This document shows positions 24,043 to 32,517 of a stretch of DNA of 47,184 nucleotides, one piece after another; positions within the stretch are counted from its first letter, which is position 1, and every line of letters starts with the position of its first letter. Below the pieces are notes generated by a model that did not search any database, had not been told where the DNA came from, and worked only from the letters and a program-made list of their open reading frames with translations. Where the stretch lies: assembly GCF_004348335.1 (NCBI RefSeq), contig NZ_SMJW01000024.1, positions 1 through 47,184 on the forward strand, in the 5' to 3' direction. The translations under genes were made by a program, and so were the position numbers. The stretch comes from Actinomadura bangladeshensis. Its GTDB lineage: Bacteria > Actinomycetota > Actinomycetes > Streptosporangiales > Streptosporangiaceae.

Positions 24043-24950
24043 GCCGGATCGGACGCCTCCGGCAGACCGGCGAACAGGTCGCGCTCGCGGCGGCCGGGGC
24101 CGAGCGGGCCCAGCTCACCGGCCTGCAGGATGAAGTACTCGGTGCCGAACGCCTGCTGGCCGAGGTTGTTCGACAGCGCGAAGAACGGCCCGACCTGGTC
24201 GGGCGCGACGACGATCTGGGTGCGGTGGGCGCGCAGCGCGGCCAGCTTGGCGGGCAGGTGCGCGCGGGCGTCCACGGCCGAGGTGACCTGGCCGTCGGGG
24301 ACGCCGGAGCCCAGCTCGTCCAGCCCCGCGACGCGCGCGAACGGCAGCTTCGCCTCCCGCATCACCGCGATCGCCCGCGCGAGGACGGTGCGCGGGGTCG
24401 CGTAGGCGTAGAACTTCCCGGCCCGCCACGGCTCGGCACCGTCCTCGAAGGCCGGGTCGGCGGCCAGCTCGAACGCCCGCCACGCGACGCGGTGCGCCTG
24501 GATGTGGTCGGGGTGCCCGTAGTTGCCGCGCTCGTCGTAGGTGACGATCACCTGCGGCCGGACCTCCCGGATCACCGCGACGAGGTCGGCCGCGGCGGTG
24601 TCGAGGTCCGCCTGCCAGAAGCAGCGCGGGTCGTCGTTGGTGGGGGCGCCCATCATGCCGGAGTCGCGCCACCGCCCGGCGCCGCCGAGGAAGCGGTGGT
24701 CGCGCACGCCGAGCGCGGCGCAGGCCGCCGCGAGCTCCCCGATCCGGTACTCGCCGAGCGCGTCCTCCTTGTCGGACGCGAGGTGGCGCAGCTCCTCCGG
24801 GATGATCTCGCCCTCCTCGCCGAGCGTGCAGGTGACGAGACAGACGTGGGCGCCCTCGGCGGCGTACTTGGCCATGGTCGCCCCGGTCCCGATGGACTCG
24901 TCGTCCGGATGGGCGTGGACGAACAGGATCCGCGGCTCCTTCATAGTCAA
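24039..24950 (-). CDS. mshB: N-acetyl-1-D-myo-inositol-2-amino-2-deoxy-glucopyranoside deacetylase
   Basis: A 303-residue member of the LmbE/PIG-L zinc deacetylases, the right length for MshB. The first zinc motif is HAHPDDES near residues 11-18; the second histidine motif is [10 protein letters not shown] near residue 150. MshB-specific stretches include [37 protein letters not shown] and [18 protein letters not shown]. It removes the acetyl group from GlcNAc-Ins in mycothiol synthesis, in the cytoplasm. It is the first gene of a two-gene unit with the DUF6113-like gene. Its presence marks the host as an actinobacterium. Confidence 0.95.
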   Translation of the reverse strand: MTMKEPRILFVHAHPDDESIGTGATMAKYAAEGAHVCLVTCTLGEEGEIIPEELRHLASDKEDALGEYRIGELAAACAALGVRDHRFLGGAGRWRDSGMMGAPTNDDPRCFWQADLDTAAADLVAVIREVRPQVIVTYDERGNYGHPDHIQAHRVAWRAFELAADPAFEDGAEPWRAGKFYAYATPRTVLARAIAVMREAKLPFARVAGLDELGSGVPDGQVTSAVDARAHLPAKLAALRAHRTQIVVAPDQVGPFFALSNNLGQQAFGTEYFILQAGELGPLGPGRRERDLFAGLPEASDPA

Positions 24951-25026
24951 CGAGCCTACTCAGGGCCCGGCGGGACGGCGATGACCGCCCTGCCCCGCGC
25001 ATTCCGCCGGACGCCGCCGGCCCGGC

Positions 25027-26469
25027 TCAGCCGCCTCCGCCGGTCCCCGGGCCGCCGCCACCGCCCGCTCCGGTGCCGCCGCCGTCATCGCCGCCGCCGG
25101 CTCCGGGGCCGCCGGTGGTCGGCGTCTCGCTGGTCGGCGCCTCGCTGGTCGGCGTCTCGCTCGTGGGCGTCTCGCTGGTCGGCGCCTCGCTGGTCGGCCG
25201 GGACGGCTGCGGCGGCGGCGTGGTCTGCCGCGTCCGGGTGCGGGTCGGCGTCGGCTGCTCCGGCTCCTCGCTCGTCGGGGTCTCCGACACCGTCCCGGAG
25301 TCGGTGACCGACGGCGAGACCGGCGCGTTCGGGGAGTCGTCCCCGCCGCGGGTCGCCGCGTACACGCCGACGACGAGCGCCAGCACGAGGATCGCGGCGA
25401 CGGCCGCGACGATCGGCATCTTGGACTTGCGCTCGGGCTCCCAGTCGTCGTACCGGGCCCGCTCGGCGCCGTACGGGGGCCGCGCGGGCGGCAGGTTCCC
25501 GGTGTAGTCGGCCGGGGAGACGCGCTGCGTCCCGCCGGGGGGGCCGCCGGGGTGGGTCGAGCCCGCCATCATCCCGGCCGCGCCGAGCCCGCCCGCGGCG
25601 AGCGTGCTGCCCTCGGCGAGCATCGTGTCGGCCTGCGAGGGGTCCATGCGGGTCTGCCCGGCGCCGCCCGGGCCGCTGCCGATCAGCGTCATCATGATCT
25701 GCTGCGCGGTCGGCCGCCGCTCCGGCTCCTTGGCCAGGCACGCGCCGATCAGCCGGTGCAGGTCGGCCGGGACGCCGTCCAGCCTCGGCGGCTCGTGCAT
25801 CACCCGGTTGATCACGGCCATCACGGTGTCGTCGCCGAACGGCGGGTGCCCGGTCGCGGCGAACACCATCGTGGTCGCCCACGCCCACACGTCCACGGCC
25901 TCGGTGAGCGTCGCGCCGGCGACCTGCTCGGGCGCCATGTAGGACGGCGTGCCGATCGCCTTCGTCGCGTTCGTCTGCCCGGTGTCCAGGGCCCGCGCGA
26001 TGCCGAAGTCGATCACCCGCGGCCCGTCCGGCGCCATGATGACGTTGTGCGGCTTGAAGTCGCGGTGCACGATCCCGGCCTGGTGGATCGCCACCAGCGC
26101 GGTCGCGGTGCCGATCGCGAGCCGGTCGAGCGCCGCCCCGCCGATCGGGCCGCCCTCGGTGACCTGCTTGTACAGCGACGGGCCCGGCACGTACTCGCTG
26201 GCGATGTAGGGCTGGTCGCCCGCGACGTCGGCCTCCAGGACCTGCGCGGTGCAGAACCGCGCGACCTGCTTGGCGGCCTGCGCCTCCCGGACGAACCGGG
26301 TGCGCGCCATCGTGTCCCCGGCCAGGTCGGCCCGCAGGAGCTTGATCGCGGCTCGGTTCCCGGAGGCGTCGACGCCGGCGTAGACGACGCCCTGGCCGCC
26401 CTCGCCGAGCCGTTCGACGATCTCGTACGAGCCAAGCCGCCGGGGATCTCCCGGCTGCAGCTCCGGCAT
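25027..26469 (-). CDS. Transmembrane Hanks-type Ser/Thr protein kinase
   Basis: About 480 residues. The kinase domain (about 10-270) has GEGGQGVVY (P-loop), AIKLL (Lys), the catalytic loop HRDFKPHNV, DFG (VIDFGIAR) and APEQV. A Pro/Gly linker follows, then one membrane segment IVAAVAAILVLALVVGVYAA (about 370). The outer part is short: a Thr/Pro/Glu region with five tandem TSE[AT]P units, then a Gly-rich tail; there is no PASTA domain. The ATG at 26469 is set by AGGAG 7 nt upstream; the frame runs on to 26568. The catalytic loop has Phe where Leu is common, which is tolerated in actinobacterial kinases. Confidence 0.93.
   Translation of the reverse strand: MPELQPGDPRRLGSYEIVERLGEGGQGVVYAGVDASGNRAAIKLLRADLAGDTMARTRFVREAQAAKQVARFCTAQVLEADVAGDQPYIASEYVPGPSLYKQVTEGGPIGGAALDRLAIGTATALVAIHQAGIVHRDFKPHNVIMAPDGPRVIDFGIARALDTGQTNATKAIGTPSYMAPEQVAGATLTEAVDVWAWATTMVFAATGHPPFGDDTVMAVINRVMHEPPRLDGVPADLHRLIGACLAKEPERRPTAQQIMMTLIGSGPGGAGQTRMDPSQADTMLAEGSTLAAGGLGAAGMMAGSTHPGGPPGGTQRVSPADYTGNLPPARPPYGAERARYDDWEPERKSKMPIVAAVAAILVLALVVGVYAATRGGDDSPNAPVSPSVTDSGTVSETPTSEEPEQPTPTRTRTRQTTPPPQPSRPTSEAPTSETPTSETPTSEAPTSETPTTGGPGAGGGDDGGGTGAGGGGGPGTGGGG
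25118..25192 (-). repeat. Tandem 15-bp repeat inside the kinase gene
   Basis: Five units of 15 bp (plus-strand consensus GTCGGCGTCTCGCTG, with 1-2 changes per unit) encode TSE[AT]P on the minus strand. Such a repeat can change copy number by slippage without breaking the frame. Confidence 0.8.
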
Positions 26470-26646
26470 TGACCACTCCTCAGCCCGCGACAGGAAAAAA
26501 GGTGCTTGGGGAAGACTTGAGCTTACGCGAGCGCGGACCCGGGCACGGGACATTCCCCGGCCACCCATCGCGACGACCCGTGATCATAGAGGGCAGGAGG
26601 CCGCCGTGCGCCGCACTTCCCGGGCATCCTGGCAGACTCGGGTGCC

Positions 26647-28728
26647 ATGAGCATCAGCTATCCGCGGCAGAGCGCCCGCACCCGACGGTTCAGCCTCGGC
26701 GTCCCGCGCGCCTTCCAGATCGCGCCGGACGAGGCGCGCGTCGTCTTCCTGCGCACGAGGGCCGGCGACGACCCGGTCACCTGCCTGTGGACGCTGGACG
26801 CCGCGACCGGCGAGGAGCGCTGCGTCGCCGACCCGGCCGCGCTGGACGTCCCCGGCGAGGAGGACCTGCCCGCCGAGGAGCGGGCCCGGCGGGAGCGGGC
26901 CCGCGAGCAGGCGGGCGGCATCGTCGGGTACGCGACCGACCGGGCGGTGAAGCAGGCGGCCTTCACCCTCGCCGGGCGCCTGTACGTCGTCGACCTCGAC
27001 ACCGCGCTCGTCCGCGAGCTGCCCGCGCAGGCGCCGGTGTTCGACCCGCGCCCCGACCCGGCCGGGCGGCGGATCGCCTATGTCTCGGGCCGGACGCTGC
27101 GGCTCATCGAGATCGACGGCACCGATGACCGCGCCCTCGTCCAGCCGGAGTCCGACCAGATCTCCTACGGCCTCGCCGAGTTCGTCGCGGCCGAGGAGAT
27201 GAACCGGATGCGGGGCCACTGGTGGTCACCCGACGGCGGGACGCTGCTCGCCGCCCGCGTGGACGAGACGCCGGTGCAGCGCTGGCACATCGCCGACCCC
27301 GCGAACCCGGACCGCCCGCCGTCCGAGATCGCCTACCCGGCCGCCGGGACGCCGAACGCGCTGGTGTCGCTGGTGCTGCTCAAGGTGGACGGCCGGCGCA
27401 CCACCGTCGCCTGGGACCGCGGGATGTTCCCCTACTTCGTCGCGGCCTGCTGGGACCGGCACGGCCTGCTCGTCGTCGTCCAGCCCCGCGACCAGCGGGC
27501 GCAGCGGGTGCTGAGCATCGACCCGTCCAACGGCGAGACGTCGCTCGTGCACACCGAGCACGACCCGGTGTGGACCGACATCGTCCCCGGCCTGCCCGTC
27601 CGGACGAACTCCGGCGACCTCGTCTGGACCACCGAGGACCGCGGCACCGACACGCGGCGCATCACCGTCGCGGGCGAGCCGGTCACCCCGGCCGGCCTGC
27701 AGGTCCGGTCGGTGCTCGGGGTGGAGGGCGAGTCGATCCTGTTCACCGCCTCGCAGGAGCCCACCGAGGTCCACCTGTACTCCCGCGACGGCGCGGAGAT
27801 CACCCGGCTGACCGAGGGGCCGGGCGTCTTCGGCGGCGTCCGCTGCGGCGGCGTCACCGTGGTCACGGGCGCGCGGCTGGACCGGCCCGGCGCCGAGACC
27901 GAGGTGCGCACGCCGGCCGGGACGCATGCCGTCGCCTCGTTCGCCGAGACGCCGGTGATCACGCCGCGGGTCGAGCTGCTGCGCGCCGGCGACCGCGAGA
28001 TCCGCACCGCCGTGCTGCTGCCCACCGGGTGGGAGCCCGGCCAGGGCCGGCTGCCCGTCCTCATGGACCCCTACGGCGGGCCGCACGCCCAGCGCGTCCT
28101 CGCCGTCCAGCGCATGTACTGCGAGGCGCAGTGGCTCGCCGACCAGGGCTTCGCCGTCGTGATCGCCGACGGGCGCGGCACGCCCGCGCGCGGCCCGGCG
28201 TGGGAGCGGGCCGTGCACGGCGACTTCGTCGGACCCGTCCTGGACGACCAGATCACCGCGCTGATCGAGGCGGCGCGCAAGCACCCGGCGGCGTTCGACC
28301 TCGACCGCGTCGGCATCCGCGGCTGGTCGTTCGGCGGCTGGCTCGCGGGCCTCGCCGTCCTGGAGCGCCCGGACGTGTTCCACGTGGGCATCGCGGGAGC
28401 CCCGGTCACCGACTGGCGGCTCTACGACACCCACTACACCGAGCGCTACCTGGGCCATCCCGAGGAGGACCCGGACAACTACGCGGCCAACTCCCTGATC
28501 GAGCGGGCCGCCGGCCTGAAGCGCCCGCTGATGATCATCCACGGGCTCGCGGACGACAACGTGGTGGCCGCCCACACCCTCCGCCTGTCGTCGGCCCTGC
28601 TGGCCGCCGGCCGCCCGCACACCGTCCTGCCCCTGTCGGGGGTGACCCACATGACCCCGCAGGAGGTAGTGGCGGAGAACCTCCTCCACATCCAGGTCGA
28701 CTACCTCAAGGCCGCCCTCTCCAGCTGA
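26647..28728 (+). CDS. S9 (prolyl oligopeptidase / DPP IV-like) peptidase
   Basis: A 693-residue cytoplasmic enzyme. Residues about 1-440 look like the S9 beta-propeller (DPP IV N-terminal type, with repeated blades such as RGHWWSPDGGTLLAARVDE). The C-terminal alpha/beta hydrolase holds the catalytic residues Ser561 (GWSFGGW), Asp636 or Asp637 (HGLADDNV) and His668 (GVTHMT). The pair of acidic residues in FVAAEEMNR (around 180) is the N-terminal-amine-binding glutamate pair of DPP IV, so dipeptidyl release is likely. Start ATG 26647. It stands alone between a divergent kinase gene and a convergent ABC operon. Confidence 0.92.
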   Translation: MSISYPRQSARTRRFSLGVPRAFQIAPDEARVVFLRTRAGDDPVTCLWTLDAATGEERCVADPAALDVPGEEDLPAEERARRERAREQAGGIVGYATDRAVKQAAFTLAGRLYVVDLDTALVRELPAQAPVFDPRPDPAGRRIAYVSGRTLRLIEIDGTDDRALVQPESDQISYGLAEFVAAEEMNRMRGHWWSPDGGTLLAARVDETPVQRWHIADPANPDRPPSEIAYPAAGTPNALVSLVLLKVDGRRTTVAWDRGMFPYFVAACWDRHGLLVVVQPRDQRAQRVLSIDPSNGETSLVHTEHDPVWTDIVPGLPVRTNSGDLVWTTEDRGTDTRRITVAGEPVTPAGLQVRSVLGVEGESILFTASQEPTEVHLYSRDGAEITRLTEGPGVFGGVRCGGVTVVTGARLDRPGAETEVRTPAGTHAVASFAETPVITPRVELLRAGDREIRTAVLLPTGWEPGQGRLPVLMDPYGGPHAQRVLAVQRMYCEAQWLADQGFAVVIADGRGTPARGPAWERAVHGDFVGPVLDDQITALIEAARKHPAAFDLDRVGIRGWSFGGWLAGLAVLERPDVFHVGIAGAPVTDWRLYDTHYTERYLGHPEEDPDNYAANSLIERAAGLKRPLMIIHGLADDNVVAAHTLRLSSALLAAGRPHTVLPLSGVTHMTPQEVVAENLLHIQVDYLKAALSS

Positions 28729-28744
28729 CCCCGAAGCGGGTCAG
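28725..28744. terminator. Shared hairpin containing both convergent stop codons
   Basis: CTGACCC-cgaagc-GGGTCAG, a perfect 7-bp stem. The TGA of the S9 gene (28726-28728) and the TGA of the minus-strand ABC gene (28741-28743 read as TCA) are both inside the stem, so this may act as a bidirectional terminator. Confidence 0.5.
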
Positions 28745-30468
28745 GTGGTCGGGGCGCCGTGCCAGGAGGTCCACAGGGCCGCGTAGGAGCCCTGGGCGGC
28801 GAGGAGTTCCTCGTGGGTGCCCAGTTCGGTGATGCGTCCGTCCTCCACCACCGCCACGCGGTCGGCGTCGTGCGCGGTGTGGAGGCGGTGCGCGATCGCC
28901 ACGACGGTCCGGCCGTCCAGGACGGCGGCGAGCGAGCGTTCGAGGCGGCGCGCCGCGCGCGGGTCGAGCAGCGACGTCGCCTCGTCCAGCACGAGCGTGT
29001 GCGGGTCGGCGAGGACGAGCCGGGCCAGCGCGAGCTGCTGCGCCTGCGCGGGCGTCAGCGTCGCGCCGCCGGAGCCGACGACCGTGTCGGGGCCGGGCCC
29101 GTCCCAGTCGACGGCCGCGAGCACCCGGCGGACGTCCTCGTCGGACGCGCCGTCCCGCGCCATGACCAGGTTCTCGCGGAGCGTGCCGCGGAACACGTGG
29201 TGCTCCTGCGTGACGAGGGCGACCTCGCGGCGCAGCCCGTCCAGCGGGAGCGCCACCAGCGGGACGCCGCCGACGGTGACGGCGCCGGAGCGCGGGCCGT
29301 CCACCCCGGCGAGCAGGCGGCCGAGCGTGGACTTGCCCGCGCCGCTCGGCCCGACCATCGCGAGGCGCTCACCGGGCCGCAGATCGAGGTCCACGCCGTG
29401 CAGGACGTCCCGTCCCGGCCGGTAGGAGTAGCGGACGCCGCGCGCCGTGAGCCGCTCGCCCGACGGCCGGCGGCCGTCCGGGGCCCGGTCGGGCGGGACG
29501 TTGCCGACGCCGAGCAGCCGGGCCAGCGACGCGCCGCCGAGCTGGAGTTCGTCCAGCCAGGACAGCATCGTGTCGACCGGCTCGATGAGCAGCTGCGCGT
29601 ACAGGGTCGCGGCAGTCACCTGCGCCAGCGTCGCCATGTCGTGGATGTAGAGCAGCCCGCCGACGAGCAGCGTCGACACCACGGGCAGCACGAAGCTCAG
29701 CTCGGCCACGGGGAACAGGACCATCCGCAGCCGCAGCGTGTAGCGCTCGGCCCGGTAGGACGCCGCGATGTCGGCGTCGCCGCGCTCGTGGCGGCGCTCG
29801 GCGAGGCCGAGCGCCTCGACGGTCCGCGAGCCCTGGACGGTCTCGGTGAGCCCCTCGGCGATCCGCGACCACGCCTCGTTCTCCCGCAGGTAGCCGCCGT
29901 GCGCGCGGGGCAGGTACCAGCGCATCACCGCCACCAGCAGCGGGACGGCGACGAGCGCGGGCAGCGCGACGAGCGGGCCGTTCAGCAGCAGCGCGCCGAG
30001 GGTGAACCCGCCGACGACGATCGCGACGAGCGTCTCCGGCATCGCGTACCGGACGGACGTGCTCAGCGTGTCGACGTCGCGGGACGCGCGGGTGACGAGG
30101 TCGCCGGTCCCGGCGCGCTCGACCGTGGACAGCGGCAGCGCGAGCACCCGGTCGACGAACTCCTCGCGCAGTTCGGCCAGCACCCGCTCGCCGAGCTTCG
30201 CCGACGCGAGGTAGGCGTACCGGATCAGCACGCCCTGCGCGATCACGAACCCGGCGATGGCGAGGCCGGCGGTGTCGATGGCGGCGTGCCCGTCGCGGAC
30301 GTCCTCGACGAGGGCGCCGAGCAGCCGGGGCGTGACCAGGCCCGCCACGGCGGCCAGCGCGTGCAGGGCCAGCACCCCGGCCAGTGCGCGGGGATGCCGC
30401 AGGACGAGCCGCCGCGCGTACGCCCGCACCTGCGCGGGCGCCGCGACGGGCAGGATCTCGGTGCTCAC
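28741..30468 (-). CDS. ABC exporter half-transporter, subunit with intact Walker A
   Basis: A 575-residue type I ABC exporter with six membrane segments (about residues 1-310) followed by a nucleotide-binding domain. Walker A is GPSGAGKST with Lys379; Walker B and catalytic Glu are in TLVLDEATSLLD; the H-loop is AIAHRLHTAH. The signature motif LSGGQ is replaced by LTPAQ (471-475), so this subunit cannot complete a consensus site in its partner. The GTG start at 30468 overlaps the stop of the upstream partner as GTGA, which argues for a heterodimer. Substrate unknown; drugs, peptides or lipids are typical. Confidence 0.92.
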   Translation of the reverse strand: MSTEILPVAAPAQVRAYARRLVLRHPRALAGVLALHALAAVAGLVTPRLLGALVEDVRDGHAAIDTAGLAIAGFVIAQGVLIRYAYLASAKLGERVLAELREEFVDRVLALPLSTVERAGTGDLVTRASRDVDTLSTSVRYAMPETLVAIVVGGFTLGALLLNGPLVALPALVAVPLLVAVMRWYLPRAHGGYLRENEAWSRIAEGLTETVQGSRTVEALGLAERRHERGDADIAASYRAERYTLRLRMVLFPVAELSFVLPVVSTLLVGGLLYIHDMATLAQVTAATLYAQLLIEPVDTMLSWLDELQLGGASLARLLGVGNVPPDRAPDGRRPSGERLTARGVRYSYRPGRDVLHGVDLDLRPGERLAMVGPSGAGKSTLGRLLAGVDGPRSGAVTVGGVPLVALPLDGLRREVALVTQEHHVFRGTLRENLVMARDGASDEDVRRVLAAVDWDGPGPDTVVGSGGATLTPAQAQQLALARLVLADPHTLVLDEATSLLDPRAARRLERSLAAVLDGRTVVAIAHRLHTAHDADRVAVVEDGRITELGTHEELLAAQGSYAALWTSWHGAPTT

Positions 30469-32216
30469 GACCTCACCGGCCCCTCCACGGCCTCTCCCCG
30501 GACTTCCGGGACGCCGTTCTCAGCGGGCGTCGCGCCCTGGTCCTCACCGCGGGTGACCGTGGCCGCATAGCGAGGCTCGGTTTCCAGAAGGTCGTGGTGG
30601 GTTCCCTCTGCGACGACCAGTCCGTCCTTGACGAATGCGACGTGGTGGGCGCGGGCGAGCATCAGCGGGCTGGTCGTGCACACCACAGTGGTGCGGCCCG
30701 CGCGCGCTCGGCCGAGCCTGCCGGCGATGCGCGCCTCGGTGTGCGCGTCCACCGCGCTGGTCGGGTCTACCAGGATGAGGACGTCCGGGTCGGCGGCGAG
30801 CGCTCGTGCCAGGCGGAGCCGCTGCTGCTGGCCGCCGGAGAACTCGCGTCCGGCCTCGGCGACATGGGCGTCCAGTCCCACTGAGGAGACGATGTCCTCG
30901 GCGCAGGCGGCATGGATCGCCGCCCGCAGCGCGGCCTCGTCGCCGTCCGGTGCCAGGGACTCGCCCAGCGGCCCGGAGAAGAGGCGGTCCTCGTTGACGG
31001 CGACGAGGATCCGTTTCCGGACGTCCGCGACCGCGCGCAGCGGGAGCCCGCCGAAATCGACGTCGCCCTCCGCGTACCGGCCGAGCCGGTCGGCGACGGC
31101 CTGCGCGTCGCGCGGGTCGGCCGCCGCGATCGCGGTCACCCGCCCCGGCCGCACGACCAGCCCGGACGCGATGTCCACCAGCTCGGCGTCCGCCGCCGGG
31201 CGGGCCGTCCCGGCGTCCGGCAGGTCGGGGTCGATCGCCAGCAGCGCGGTCACCCGGCCCGCCGCCACCATGCCCTTGGTGATCTTGCCTGCGGCCTCGC
31301 CGAGCGTCTTCAGCGGGACGATCAGGAAGACCGCGTAGCCGTAGCACGCGACCAGCTCGCCGACGCCGATCGTCCGGTCGGCGGCGAACCGGGCGCCGAC
31401 CCAGGTCACCAGCGCGATCAGCAGCCCCGGCAGCAGCACCTCGGCGCCGTTCATCCGGGTCTCGGCCCGCGCGGTCGCCACCCCGGCGGCGCGCACCCGC
31501 TGCGACTCGGCCCGGTAGCGGCCGGAGAACAGCGCCTCGCCGCCGATGCCGCGCAGCACCCGCAGGCCGCCGACCAGGTCGGTGGCGTGCGTGCTCAGCT
31601 CGCCGACCAGCTCGCGGTGCGCCAGCTCCCGGTCGCGGTAGGGGCGCAGCAGCGGCGCCGCGATCGCCAGGATCAGCGGCACGCCGACCAGCACGATGAG
31701 GCCGAGCTGCGGCGAGGCGGCCAGCAGGATGCCGGCCACGGCGACGATCGCGACGACGGCGCCCGACCCGCGCGAGATGATGTCGAGGGCGTCCCCGATG
31801 TGCGACACGTCGGACAGGCCGATGCTCACGACCTCGCCCGCGCTGAGCCGCTTCGGGAGCGTCCCGCCGAGCCGGGTCGCCTGCCGGGTGACGATCTGGA
31901 CCGTCCGGTAGGCGGCGGCGAGCCAGTTGAACACGGCGAACCGGTGCCGGACGGCGCCGGTGGCGGCCTGCACGGCGCCGAGGCCGAGCAGGGCGCCGGA
32001 CCACGCCAGCAGGGCGCGCTCGTCCCGCGCCGCGACGCCGTCGCCGATGGCGCGGCCGATCGCGGCGGGCATGAGGGCCTGGCTGAGCATCCAGACCACG
32101 CCGAAGAACGCGCCCGCGCTGATGCTGCGCCACTGGGCGCGCAGCAGCCAGAGCAGGTAGCGCGCGGGGGTTCGGTGGTCGGGCCTGCCAGGATCTTTCT
32201 CCGGCAACGGCTTCAC
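30465..32216 (-). CDS. ABC exporter half-transporter, subunit with degenerate Walker A
   Basis: A 583-residue type I ABC exporter subunit. The membrane domain has six segments. In the nucleotide-binding domain the P-loop is gone (AIAAADPRDAQA in place of GxxGxGKS), the catalytic Glu after Walker B is Pro (LVDPTSAVD, Asp484-Pro485), and the H-loop His is replaced (CTTSPL). The signature FSGGQ (459-463) is intact. Together with the downstream partner this makes one consensus ATP site and one inactive site, as in asymmetric heterodimers such as BmrCD or TM287/288. GTG start at 32216; no clear regulator adjoins. Confidence 0.9.
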   Translation of the reverse strand: MKPLPEKDPGRPDHRTPARYLLWLLRAQWRSISAGAFFGVVWMLSQALMPAAIGRAIGDGVAARDERALLAWSGALLGLGAVQAATGAVRHRFAVFNWLAAAYRTVQIVTRQATRLGGTLPKRLSAGEVVSIGLSDVSHIGDALDIISRGSGAVVAIVAVAGILLAASPQLGLIVLVGVPLILAIAAPLLRPYRDRELAHRELVGELSTHATDLVGGLRVLRGIGGEALFSGRYRAESQRVRAAGVATARAETRMNGAEVLLPGLLIALVTWVGARFAADRTIGVGELVACYGYAVFLIVPLKTLGEAAGKITKGMVAAGRVTALLAIDPDLPDAGTARPAADAELVDIASGLVVRPGRVTAIAAADPRDAQAVADRLGRYAEGDVDFGGLPLRAVADVRKRILVAVNEDRLFSGPLGESLAPDGDEAALRAAIHAACAEDIVSSVGLDAHVAEAGREFSGGQQQRLRLARALAADPDVLILVDPTSAVDAHTEARIAGRLGRARAGRTTVVCTTSPLMLARAHHVAFVKDGLVVAEGTHHDLLETEPRYAATVTRGEDQGATPAENGVPEVRGEAVEGPVRS

Positions 32217-32517
32217 CTGACGCAGGTTATGCAGCGGAACGTCCGAAGTTCGACTGGTTTTTCACCTGCACGGATCCGTTCCGGACTGGCCGGAAATGCC
32301 TATCAGGACGCACTCAGGGGGTGCACGGTGAGGTAAGGACACGCTAAGGTCAGGGACGTACGGAGCGACGCTTCCCCCGCTCCTTGAGCCGGGACCCTGG
32401 CGGCTAGGCCAATGCCGCTGCCCCGGCGCGGTCCGTCGCACCCGCCCGCAGCCGCGGGAATACGCGGTGTGCCACCGGCCGTTGCCCGTGCCGTCAGCCC
32501 GACTTCCCGGAAGCCCT
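32217..32517. promoter_or_regulatory. Divergent control region between the ABC operon and the REC-PP2C gene
   Basis: A 301-nt gene-free space. It holds a perfect inverted repeat TTCCGG-ACTGG-CCGGAA (32279-32295) that could be an operator, and direct TAAGG repeats around 32334-32348. No firm -10/-35 pair is evident. The frame of the plus-strand gene is open back to 32467. Confidence 0.35.

Noticed and set aside
32325..32365. TAAGG repeats resembling an iron-regulator (IdeR/DtxR) box
   Set aside because: They are direct rather than inverted repeats and match the 19-bp iron-box consensus poorly; no iron gene is next to them.
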